Positions 7,957-16,147 of a stretch of 21,606 bases of DNA are shown piece after piece (the first letter of the stretch is position 1; the number at the start of each line of letters is the position of its first letter). The stretch comes from Ascoidea tarda (nom. inval.). Taxonomy: Eukaryota; Ascomycota; Saccharomycetes; Ascoideales; Ascoideaceae. Made by a program: the position numbers and the translations under genes. Where the stretch lies: assembly GCA_030560485.1 (NCBI GenBank), contig JAKTTS010000259.1:1-21606 (forward strand), read 5' to 3'. The notes below the pieces were generated by a model. That model made no database searches. It had not been told where the DNA came from and saw only the letters and a program-made list of their open reading frames with translations.

Positions 7957-10900
7957 AAGTAATACAGACAGTGAAAATATAAGTGATACTGAAAGCGAAT
8001 CTGAAAATGAAAATGAAAATAAAAATGAAAGCAAAACAAAACACATTCCTACAAAAACCCTCACTATAATGGATTCAAATAACAACGCCCTCAAATCGCT
8101 CAACAACAAATTCCCTAATCAGAATCAAAATGACAACTACTCTGATGAAGATGATGACGATGATGACGATGATGACGATTTTGATCAAAATAACAACTTG
8201 CAATCTCTATATAGCAAACAGGATTTACTACCCTCATCTCTATTTCCCGATACTTATTTAAACACAAACAAACTTCATTACTCAAAAGAACAACGCAAAC
8301 TAATTGAAGAAACAGATAAACAACCATACGATTCGCTTCTTGATAGTGATGATGAATCCTTGTCTGAAGAATCCTTATCCGAATCTGATCATCTATCTGC
8401 TTCTTCTCAACCTGAATCGGATGGATATAATCTTTTCAATTTACTACAATCAGATCCAAGTGATACCAACGATAGCTTAAATGAAACTATTTCAAAAAAT
8501 AAACAAATAGTTAAAAACAATAACCTCACTACTCTAACTCATAATGATAATCAAAACAATTCAAAAAATAACGATAAAATCAATGAAAAAATCAATGAAG
8601 ACTCGCAGCCCTCAATTCCTGACGTTCCAACTCCCATGTTATTGAAGGGCACACTTAGAGAATATCAAAAACAAGGTTTGAATTGGTTGGCCAGCCTATA
8701 TAATACAAACACCAACGGAATCTTAGCAGATGAAATGGGTTTAGGGAAAACTATTCAAACCATTTCTTTAATATGCTACTTGGCCTGTGAAAAACATATT
8801 TGGGGTCCCCATTTGATCATTGTGCCTACATCTGTTATGCTTAATTGGGAAATGGAATTTAAAAGATTTGCTCCTGGTTTTAAAGTACTAACTTATTATG
8901 GAAATCCTCAACAAAGAAAAGATAAAAGAAAAGGTTGGAACAAGCCCAATGCCTTTCATGTTTGTATCACTTCCTATCAATTAGTTTTACATGATCATCA
9001 GTCATTTAGAAGAAAAAAATGGTGTTACATGATTCTAGACGAAGCTCATAATATTAAAAACTTCAAGAGCCAACGATGGACATCTTTATTAAATTTTAAT
9101 ACAGATCATCGTTTACTTTTGACTGGCACTCCCTTGCAAAATAATATCGGCGAATTATGGTCATTATTATACTTTTTAATGCCTTCATCAAAAGGAAATT
9201 TATCAATGCCTGAAGGCTTTGCCAATCTTCAAGATTTTCAACAGTGGTTTGGAAAACCCGTTAATAGACTCATTGAATCCGAAAATGATTCATCCACAAA
9301 AGAAATTGTAAATAAATTACATCAGATTTTAAGACCTTATTTATTAAGAAGATTAAAAGCAGATGTTGAAAAACAAATGCCTGCAAAGTATGAACATGTT
9401 GTTTATTGCCGATTGTCAAAAAGACAGAGGTTCCTTTATGACGATTTTATGTCTAGAGCAAAAACAAAGGAAACACTATCTTCTGGTAACTTTTTATCTA
9501 TTATAAATTGTTTGATGCAATTGAGAAAAGTCTGTAATCACCCTGATTTATTTGAGGTTCGATCTGTGATAACCTCATTTGCAATAGACAAATCGGTGGT
9601 TTCTGATTTTGAGAATGATGAATATTTTATTAGAAAAAATTTAACTAAAAACCAAGATAGATTTAGATTAAATTTATCTTCTATGAATTTTGTGTTTACA
9701 GAGAACGAGGATTTCAATACATTTAGTTGCGAGTCAAAGAAAAGATTGAATGCAAGCAAGTTTTTGAAAGAAGAATGCGATAATTTAAATAAATTATTAA
9801 TAGAGCCTGTGAAGCCCAATTACAATAATATACTAAAATATTACAAATATCAAAAATATGTTGAAAATCAATCAATGCTAGATCATATGAAACAGCTACT
9901 CTACACTAATGAATTTAGGTGTAATAGAAAACCAGTGTTCGGACAAAATCTAATAAATTTATTGACAATCAACCGAAAAAAACAATATGAAATTATTCAA
10001 AGTGAATTTTTATTGTCTGAATGTTACAAAGAGCTGGTTAAAACAATAAGAAAAAGAACAGAATTATTGAAAGACATTATTGACAATTTTTGTTTTGTGA
10101 CTCCACCTGTTGTTGCTTTAGACATACCTTCCAGGATTATTCCTTCTCCTATCAGAGAACATGTAATTTCATTGAAAATGAATAATCCATATCATTCAAT
10201 ACAGACAAATTTATCGATTGGATTTCCTCATAAAAGTTTGCTTCAATATGATTGTGGTAAGTTGCAAAAGTTAGCGGGTTTATTACAGGAATTAAAAGAC
10301 AATGGACATAGGGCATTGATTTTTACTCAAATGACTAAAGTGTTGGATATATTAGAAAAATTTTTAAACAGTTTTGGATATCTTTACATGAGATTAGATG
10401 GAGCTACAAAAATTGAAGATCGTCAGTTATTGACGGAACGATTTAATAATGATCCAAGAATCACTGTTTTCATTTTGTCCACTAGATCTGGAGGATTGGG
10501 TATTAATTTAACAGGTGCAGATACAGTTATATTTTACGATTCTGATTGGAATCCTGCTATGGACAAGCAATGTCAAGACAGATGTCATAGAATCGGGCAA
10601 ACAAGAGATGTTCACATTTACAGGCTAGTAAGCGAGTTTACTATTGAGGAGAACATTATCAGGAAATCTAATTTCAAACAAAAATTAGATAATGTTGTGA
10701 TTCAAAAAGGTGATTTTACTACGGATTATTTTAACAAGTTGACTATATCTGAGTTAATTGGAACGGCCAATGGGTTGAAAAATGTTGATAATATAGAAGA
10801 GATTGATCAAAAGAATCTCATTGCTTCCTTGGCGATGGCAGAAGATGCAGAAGATGCTAATGCAGCACAAGAAGCAATTAAGGAAAACGAGATGGATTCG

Positions 10901-11173
10901 CATGATTTTGATGATTTTGGATCAAGATCGACAACACCCGTAGCCTCATCAAATCCCCAGACTCCACAATATGAGAGTGATGTGGGATCTAGTGTGGTCG
11001 AGACAAATAATAACAGTTTGGTTGAAATTAAAAAAAAAGATGAAGCTAAAAAAGTAGATGAATATGAAGGTGAAGAATATGAATATGAATATGAATACTT
11101 TGATGACGAAGATTTTGGCCATATTGATAATTATATGTTAAAATTTATTGAAGAAGGATACTATTACGATTAA
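6812..11173 (+). CDS. SWR1: Swr1, Snf2-family ATPase of the SWR1 remodeller
   Basis: Swr1 is the motor of the nuclear complex that replaces H2A with H2A.Z in promoter nucleosomes. I start at the ATG at 6812 (1453 residues; S. cerevisiae about 1514). An upstream in-frame ATG at 6740 would add a hydrophobic 24-residue tail unlike a nuclear protein. In order: an AT-hook-like KRKRGRPRK (about 41-49); an HSA helix (about 200-280, including SYWKKAEKAH); a long acidic Ser/Glu/Asp linker (about 330-600); ATPase lobe 1 (about 610-910) with DEMGLGKT near 640 and DEAH at about 743; an insertion of about 235 residues, as in Swr1/Ino80 split ATPases that dock Rvb1/Rvb2; and lobe 2 from about 1148 with QCQDRCHRIGQTRD near 1251. 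The C-terminus (YMLKFIEEGYYYD) matches Swr1. Hexamer repeats encode parts of the acidic linker. Confidence 0.96.
7931..7960 (+). repeat. GAAAGT hexamer x5 inside SWR1
   Basis: Five exact GAAAGT copies encode alternating Glu-Ser in the acidic linker. Similar codon-level repeats lie nearby (GAT/GAC run, about 8144-8179, Asp-rich) and near the C-terminus (GAATAT-type, 11075-11098, Glu-Tyr). All keep the frame. Lengths may vary between strains. Confidence 0.85.
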
Positions 11174-11339
11174 TGTTCAAACAAGTTTAGAATTACAATA
11201 TATATAAAGAGGAATAAGAATAAGAATGAGAATAAGAATGAGAACGAGAATGAGAACGAGAATGAGAACGAGAATAGCAATATGGGTTTGAATTTCAAGA
11301 TAAATAAAAAGACAAGCTATCTTGAGTTGAAAAGTTCTA
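11174..11339. terminator. Convergent SWR1 / BNA1 3' region
   Basis: These 166 bp receive transcripts from both sides. TATATATAAA (11199-11208) resembles the yeast polyadenylation efficiency element for SWR1. It is followed by a hexamer tandem repeat. No further gene is seen. Confidence 0.5.
11212..11277. repeat. GAAYRA hexamer tandem repeat, 11 copies
   Basis: Eleven consecutive hexamers (GAATAA, GAATGA, GAACGA or GAATAG) fill 66 bp. The later part shows a 12-bp higher-order period, GAATGAGAACGA, three times. It lies in the shared 3' region, outside both reading frames. Confidence 0.85.
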
Positions 11340-11870
11340 CTAAATTTGAGGCTTTGAGTAATTTAATGTTCCACAGTTTTTGCAGGTTCTTTTATCCAAG
11401 TCCCTGTCAAATTCTAGGATTCCTTCTTTGATTTGGGTTCCGAGATCAGTTAGATAAAACTTTTTGTTGTAAACAATTTCTTTACAATTTGAACAGTACC
11501 ATCTTATTTGATCATTGAGATTGGGTGGTCTATCTTGCTCAACAACGATTCCAATTGTGTTGGCAAAGCGAACAGGATTATGGGGGACGTTTCCAGGCAA
11601 GAGGAAGGAGTCGCCCTTGTTGATAATTACATCTCTAAATATGCTTTTACCATCATCGTCTTTGTCAACTACTTTCAAGCACATATGTCCTTTATACATG
11701 TAGAACCATTCAGGAGTCTGATTGACGTGATAATCAGTTCTTTCGTTAGGCCCACCAACTATCATGACAGTGAAACCACCTCTGTGAAGACAAAAGTTGT
11801 TGACCGGAGGCTGTAGTAGGTGCTCGTTTTCCCTGACCCACTTGTCGATGTTTATTGGTTCTGGCAACAT
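11340..11870 (-). CDS. BNA1: 3-hydroxyanthranilate 3,4-dioxygenase (Bna1)
   Basis: Bna1 opens the ring of 3-hydroxyanthranilate in the kynurenine route from tryptophan to NAD. The 176-residue product equals the family length (177 in S. cerevisiae). The cupin holds the iron ligands: His48 (RTDYH), Glu54 (TPEWF) and His97 (VPHNP). Arg44, Arg101 and Glu111 fit the substrate-binding set. Near the C-terminus two CxxC pairs (WYCSNC 126/129 and TCKNC 163/166) form the rubredoxin-like metal site found in bacterial and fungal members. I chose the ATG at 11870 ([11 protein letters not shown]) by homology. The frame stays open upstream to an ATG at 12008 that would add 46 residues. It converges on SWR1 and diverges from the aminotransferase gene. 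Confidence 0.95.
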   Translation of the reverse strand: MLPEPINIDKWVRENEHLLQPPVNNFCLHRGGFTVMIVGGPNERTDYHVNQTPEWFYMYKGHMCLKVVDKDDDGKSIFRDVIINKGDSFLLPGNVPHNPVRFANTIGIVVEQDRPPNLNDQIRWYCSNCKEIVYNKKFYLTDLGTQIKEGILEFDRDLDKRTCKNCGTLNYSKPQI

Positions 11871-12097
11871 TGTTGGTGGTAAATAAACAGCTAAAGCAAT
11901 TGTGTAACAGCTTGAGAACAGAAAATGAGTCGAAAACTGTGGAAGATTTGTACGAAAAGAGCCACTCCGGCCCAATGAAAATCCGGAGAAAGAGCTGGAG
12001 ATGAGCAATTGTTGAGGTGAGAATTAGAGCAAGATCTTTTGGTATTTGGCAGCAACAAACAGCAGTTTAGTAAGCAAGAGCCTGGTAAACGGCAGGA
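11871..12097. promoter_or_regulatory. Divergent promoter, BNA1 / aminotransferase
   Basis: Only 227 bp separate the two start codons, so the genes must share control DNA. The region holds an inverted repeat (CTCCGG at 11965-11970 and CCGGAG at 11983-11988, 12-bp spacer) with a CCAAT (11972-11976) inside the spacer. Inverted CGG/CCG half-sites are typical targets of fungal Zn2Cys6 regulators; the binder is unknown. Confidence 0.55.
11965..11988. promoter_or_regulatory. Inverted repeat CTCCGG-N12-CCGGAG
   Basis: The 6-bp arms are perfectly complementary and the match ends at the seventh base. The element is roughly central between BNA1 and the aminotransferase gene (95 and 110 bp from the two starts). 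It may be a dimeric Zn-cluster factor site; chance is not excluded. Confidence 0.4.
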
Positions 12098-13402
12098 ATG
12101 GCAGGCAGAGAGATCAACTTGTTCAAGGGATATGCTTCCCCCAGACTCCTTCCTCGTCTTGAGATTCTTGAAGCATCGTCGAGGATATTGAGACCTGAGA
12201 AGAGGACCTACGACGAGGATCCGGAAAACAAACATCCTCTCTTGTATGGAACAGACATTGGAGCTTTATGGGTTCGAGAAGAAATAGCCCAGTGGAGCAA
12301 CAGCATCTTCTTTGCAGACGAGAAGCACAGCAGGGCCAGAGCCAGAGCTGACAGCATCAACTTGACTGGGGGCGCCAGCTATGGCATTTGCAACATCTTA
12401 CTACAGTGCACTTTGCCCCACAACAACTTCACCAGACAGGCCTTTATTGTGACGCCCACATACTACTTGATCAACTCGTGCTTTGTCGACGCTGGCTTCA
12501 AAGGCAAGCTAACTGGTGTGGAGGAGGACGACGATGGGAACTACGACCTCGAGGCCTTGGAGAGCAAAATCAAGGAGCTTGAGAGCAGCTTTGAGAACTC
12601 CAGCATCGACGACTCGTCGATCCAGGGTGGTGCCAATCGCCCATTCAAAAAAGTCTATAAGTATGTGTTCTATTGTGTTCCTGAGTACTCCAATCCCACA
12701 GGAAAGTCTCTTTCGATTGAATCAAGAGTGAAGTTGATTGAGCTAGCTCGAAAATACGACATACTAGTGATCTGCGATGATGTTTACGATCTCTTGAATT
12801 ACCAAAAGGGAGTGAAAACGTACAAGAAGAGAATGGTTTATTTGGACAGAGAAACCCAGAAGGACCCAGAGAGTTATGGCAACGTTATATCAAATGCCTC
12901 GTTTTCCAAGATCATTGGACCAGGTCTAAGAATTGGCTGGCAGGAATCTGTTAACGATAAATTGGCCATTATATTGTCGCAGGGTGGTGCAAACAAGTCG
13001 GGGGGAACACCAGGCCAGTTCAATACCTACATTGCTGGTGAGTTGATCAAGTCTGGAAAGATCAACACAATCATTGATGGTCTCAACCAGGTGTACTCTG
13101 AGCGAGCAGAAGTCGTCAAGGAATGCTGCAAGAAATACTTACCCGAGGGCACCACCTTTTCTGGTGCTTTAGGAGGATACTTTATCTGGGTGACCACTCC
13201 TGATTATGTTGATTGCAGAAAGGTTGTTGAAAAGGCGAAGGAATCTGGCTTGATTCTAGCTGGAGGAGACGATTTCGAGGTGAGTGGAGACGTCAAAGGC
13301 TGGGGTCGAAACAGTGTCAGAGTAGCAGTCAGTTATATGGAAAAGGAGGACATCATCGAAGGATTCCAAATCTGGGGAAAGACCATTCAATCACTTCAGT
13401 AG
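12098..13402 (+). CDS. PLP-dependent aminotransferase, YER152C type
   Basis: This is a fold-type I (class I/II) aminotransferase of 434 residues that strongly resembles S. cerevisiae YER152C (about 443 residues; reported 2-aminoadipate transaminase activity, role poorly known). Matching phrases include NLFKG near the start, LLYGTDIGALWVR, GGASYGICNILLQ, PHNNFTRQAFIVTPTYYLIN and GGTPGQFN. Active-site residues are visible: Asn199 in YSNPTGKS, Asp227 and Tyr230 in CDDVYD, the PLP lysine Lys271 in SNASFSKIIGPGLRIGW, Arg278 in the same motif, and a carboxylate-binding Arg near 408 (NSVRVAVSY). There is no targeting signal at either end, so it is probably cytosolic. It shares a short divergent promoter with BNA1, which hints at tryptophan/kynurenine metabolism, but the substrate cannot be read from sequence. 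Confidence 0.9.
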   Translation: MAGREINLFKGYASPRLLPRLEILEASSRILRPEKRTYDEDPENKHPLLYGTDIGALWVREEIAQWSNSIFFADEKHSRARARADSINLTGGASYGICNILLQCTLPHNNFTRQAFIVTPTYYLINSCFVDAGFKGKLTGVEEDDDGNYDLEALESKIKELESSFENSSIDDSSIQGGANRPFKKVYKYVFYCVPEYSNPTGKSLSIESRVKLIELARKYDILVICDDVYDLLNYQKGVKTYKKRMVYLDRETQKDPESYGNVISNASFSKIIGPGLRIGWQESVNDKLAIILSQGGANKSGGTPGQFNTYIAGELIKSGKINTIIDGLNQVYSERAEVVKECCKKYLPEGTTFSGALGGYFIWVTTPDYVDCRKVVEKAKESGLILAGGDDFEVSGDVKGWGRNSVRVAVSYMEKEDIIEGFQIWGKTIQSLQ

Positions 13403-13708
13403 AGAGCTTCGGTAGATCTCAATAAGTATCGCTTTAAATATCGCTTTAAACCTTTCTTTAAACATTTCTTGGAACAAACCGGAATAAAACAATACTCACC
13501 TTATCACGTGCCAACGCCGAAAGTCGTATCTTTCTTTTGAAGATAGCGAAGTGATTACGATTGTTAAGTATCTCACTTTTTTTTGTTGCCTTTGAATCAA
13601 CAGACTTTACCAATTTGATATCTTTCTCTCCCACAGACTGGATTTTACGTTTTATATCTTGCATTTTGTTATTCTGTATTGCACTTTTTACTGGATACAA
13701 ACCAAAAA
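13403..13708 (+). promoter_or_regulatory. SNF7 upstream region with CACGTG E-box
   Basis: These 306 bp separate two plus-strand genes. CACGTG at 13505-13510 (within TCACGTGCC) is the core site of Cbf1/Pho4-type basic helix-loop-helix factors. Tandem TTTAAA-containing phrases (about 13432-13461) follow the aminotransferase stop and may act in 3' processing. An 86-codon minus-strand frame (13458-13718) overlaps the SNF7 start and is not called. Confidence 0.45.
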
Positions 13709-14383
13709 ATGTGGTCATATATTTTCGGAGGTGCTCCAGCTAAAAAGGAGCTACCCAAAAAAGCCATCGTTGATTTAAGAGGACATATTTCAATGTTAAA
13801 TAAGAAAATAACCCATTTGCAAAACCAGATTGAAGAACAAGACAAAATAGCTCGTAAGAACGTGGCAACTAATAAAAATGTTGCCAAAACTGCTTTAAAG
13901 AGAAAGAAAAACTATCAAACACAACTAGAAAAGTACGAGTTACAAATTGACTCATTAGAGTCACAGTTAATCTCTATAGAAAGTGCAAACTTGAATTTGG
14001 AAACCATGAAGGCCATGAAACAAGGTGCAAAGGCTATGAAGGCCATACATGGCGACTTGAATGTGGACAAGGTTGAAAATACTATGGACGATATTAGAGA
14101 CCAAATTGATTTATCAAACGAGATTTCCGAAGCCATATCAAGACCATTGGGTCAAGAAGCAGATGAAGACGAGCTTGAAGATGAATTGGAAAAACTACAG
14201 TTGGAAGAAGCAGAAACTGTTCCAATAAAGAACCAAAAGGAAAAAGAAGAACCAACAACTACAACAAAATTGCCTTCAGTTCCAAATTTGCCATCGCCTT
14301 TAAAGAATACTAAGAACAAGATTGAGGAAGAAGATGAAGATGAAAAGGCATTAAGAGCATTGCAAACAGAAATGGGGTTATAA
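13709..14383 (+). CDS. SNF7: ESCRT-III subunit Snf7/Vps32
   Basis: Snf7 polymerises on endosomal membranes to sort cargo into multivesicular bodies and is disassembled by Vps4. The ATG at 13709 gives MWSYIFG, the family N-terminus that inserts in membrane; an ATG ten codons upstream would add an unlike tail. Length is 224 residues (S. cerevisiae about 240). The basic, helical N-terminal half (about 15-140) contains SIESANLNLETMKAMKQGAK, nearly identical to yeast Snf7. It is followed by DKVENTMDDIRDQI and the acidic EADEDELEDELEKL segment. The extreme C-terminus, EKALRALQTEMGL, is the helix bound by the Vps4 MIT domain. Long coiled-coil-like helices are evident. No oddities seen. Confidence 0.96.
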   Translation: MWSYIFGGAPAKKELPKKAIVDLRGHISMLNKKITHLQNQIEEQDKIARKNVATNKNVAKTALKRKKNYQTQLEKYELQIDSLESQLISIESANLNLETMKAMKQGAKAMKAIHGDLNVDKVENTMDDIRDQIDLSNEISEAISRPLGQEADEDELEDELEKLQLEEAETVPIKNQKEKEEPTTTTKLPSVPNLPSPLKNTKNKIEEEDEDEKALRALQTEMGL

Positions 14384-14712
14384 TGAATAGTTTTTTTCCC
14401 CTTTTTTTTCTCTTTTTTATTTTATTTTATTTTCCTCTTTATTTTACTTCCAGGTTCATTAATAGTAAATAATATCTTATCTCATTTTTTTTCTATTTTT
14501 CAATACATTTTCTGTATTTTTTGTATTTTTTTGATAGTTTCCATTTTAAATCCTACTTTAATTTTTTTTTTTAATTTTTAGATTATTGTCTTACTCTTTA
14601 CTTTTTTTTTATTTATTATTTTGTTTTTGATGACATAATTAAGTATAAATTTATAATAATAATAATAATAATATAAACTAATTTATATATAATAAGATAT
14701 AATCTAAATCTG
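14384..14712. terminator. Convergent SNF7 / DCS1 3' region
   Basis: These 329 bp are very A+T-rich: long T-runs just after the SNF7 stop, many TTTTTATTTT-like stretches, an (AAT)n microsatellite (about 14652-14672) and TATATAATAAGATATAA (about 14686-14702), which resembles yeast efficiency and positioning elements. No gene is seen. Confidence 0.5.
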
Positions 14713-15681
14713 TTAATCATCAGAGTTATCTTGAGTTTCGTATTCTTGTTTGAACCCAGTGTTTGACCATAGTTGATGGTTTTCAGGTATAAAATAAGTG
14801 ATATTTCTTGTTGAATAATCGATATTGTTTTGCAAATTCTCAATTATATCCTGTAGCAATATCGCTTTACCTATTGAAATCTGATTACCTAAGCCATTGT
14901 TTTTCAAATTGGTTATATGAATATGAAAATGGTAGTAGGAAGGTTGGTAATGAACAAATACTCTCAATTGATTTGCGTTGATCTGGTGGTTATAGTGAGC
15001 TGGGATTTCTTTTTGGATAGTGTTCAAGATGGAGATTAGCCAGTCCAAATGCTTTTCTCTTTTTAAATCTCTTATAGACGATATTTCTTTGCCATTGTAG
15101 GGAATCAAAATAAGATACAAGTTATCTAGGGTTTTCCCATCCCATTTCATATCAGGCAAAATAACAAAATCGTTTTCTTTTTTAATGATAACCTTGTCGG
15201 ATTCTGCATTGTTGTACAATATGTTGTAAACCCATTTGATTCTATCGCCCTTTATTGTCTCGATGTAAGGTTTGACGTACTTGCTGTAGTAATAAGGGGT
15301 TTCGGTGATGATAATTGAGTCTCCAGTATCAAATTTTTTGATGTGCTGGGAAGTAGCAGGATAGATCAAATTGAGCTTGACACTTGGGTTTTGTGTTAGC
15401 GACTGGTTCAATAGAGAAAGAGACCAGTAATAGACATCGTTGTTCTGAATCAAAGAAATGTTATCCAAGTCAATTAGTGCTGATAAACCCAGGTTATCGC
15501 CATCACCAGCACCAGCATCATTGGGACTGAGGTCAAAATGGGTCTTTTCCAAGGAGACAATCGCATCCTGGCCATAAATAGTTCCAAGAACAGCACAGGT
15601 CTTGAACTGGGGGCTCGAGGCAAGGGTTCTGGAGTAAGCAAAGGTCCTGAGCAAGGCAGCAAAGTCGACAGAGGAGGCCAT
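14713..15681 (-). CDS. DCS1: Scavenger mRNA decapping enzyme DcpS (Dcs1)
   Basis: Dcs1 hydrolyses the m7GpppN cap left after 3'-to-5' mRNA decay. From the ATG at 15681 it has 322 residues (S. cerevisiae Dcs1 350). The N-terminus MASSVDFAALLRTF and VLGTIYGQDAIVSLEKTHFD match the swapped dimer domain. ILPDMKWDG and SSIRDLKREKHLDWL match the C-terminal HIT domain. The catalytic histidine triad is in VHYQPSYYHFHIH (His251, 253, 255). The tail is shorter than in S. cerevisiae. The start lies at the edge of a 9-bp repeat that supplies four more in-frame ATGs upstream (15690, 15699, 15708, 15723), so the true N-terminus could be longer. S. cerevisiae has a paralogue pair Dcs1/Dcs2; this is presumably the unduplicated ancestor. 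Confidence 0.94.
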   Translation of the reverse strand: MASSVDFAALLRTFAYSRTLASSPQFKTCAVLGTIYGQDAIVSLEKTHFDLSPNDAGAGDGDNLGLSALIDLDNISLIQNNDVYYWSLSLLNQSLTQNPSVKLNLIYPATSQHIKKFDTGDSIIITETPYYYSKYVKPYIETIKGDRIKWVYNILYNNAESDKVIIKKENDFVILPDMKWDGKTLDNLYLILIPYNGKEISSIRDLKREKHLDWLISILNTIQKEIPAHYNHQINANQLRVFVHYQPSYYHFHIHITNLKNNGLGNQISIGKAILLQDIIENLQNNIDYSTRNITYFIPENHQLWSNTGFKQEYETQDNSDD

Positions 15682-15726
15682 TTGCAGCATCTTCAGCATC
15701 TCCAGCATCTCTAGCACCAGCATCTC
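15682..15726. repeat. 9-bp tandem repeat at the DCS1 start
   Basis: On the minus strand the repeat reads ATGCTGGAG, ATGCTGAAG, ATGCTGCAA with diverged copies before it. It is in frame with DCS1 and would encode alternating Met-Leu-Glu/Lys. Each good copy carries its own ATG. Confidence 0.8.
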
Positions 15727-16147
15727 CAACTGTGTTGAAAGCAGCTCGAGTAGACCCGCCGCCGTGACGCAATTTCCGGCATTTGCTTTCCGCTTTAGAC
15801 AGTGCTCTCCGATAACGGGTCTATTTTTAGCAGCCCGAAGCGAGCGCACCTGCCGCATCCGGACTGTCACGTCATTCCAGCCCGGTATGGGTGTTACGCG
15901 CGCGACCCTCGTTTATGGCCCGCAACGGAAAAAGTGATCTTCCTCAATTGTTCTTTTAAACACCTTTCTAACTTCCACTTGTTGCTCTGTTCTCATTCCC
16001 AACTTTTCATTTCTATTGTTTCCTCTGGATTGCTTGTTTTGCTACAACTGCTCTGCTCTTTGGTTCCTCACTTTTCTACTTTTTTTTCTTCGTTTTTCTT
16101 CGTTTCCCGGAAATCTCGTTCTTTTGCTGTTGACATATTCATCAACT
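15727..16147. promoter_or_regulatory. Divergent promoter, DCS1 / CAF120
   Basis: These 421 bp have two halves. The DCS1 side (about 15740-15930) is G+C-rich (39 of 60 bases on the line from 15841), with TCACGTCA at 15867-15874 (CRE-like ACGTCA half) and the alternating run ACGCGCGCG (15896-15904). The CAF120 side (about 15940-16135) is a pyrimidine-rich tract with a repeated TTCTTCGTTT, as is common just upstream of yeast start codons. Reading frames extending both genes into this region look fortuitous. Confidence 0.5.

Noticed and set aside
11891-12235. 114-codon minus-strand frame across the BNA1/aminotransferase promoter
   Set aside because: Overlaps the conserved N-terminus of the aminotransferase antisense and matches nothing known to me.
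13458-13718. 86-codon basic minus-strand frame between the aminotransferase and SNF7
   Set aside because: Lys/Arg-rich but unrecognised; overlaps the SNF7 start and the only promoter space SNF7 has. A real small gene is possible but unsupported.
16016-16147. 44-residue N-terminal extension of the Caf120-type protein
   Set aside because: Phe/Leu-rich product of a pyrimidine-rich leader; the ATG at 16148 starts a Ser-rich leader just before the conserved region.
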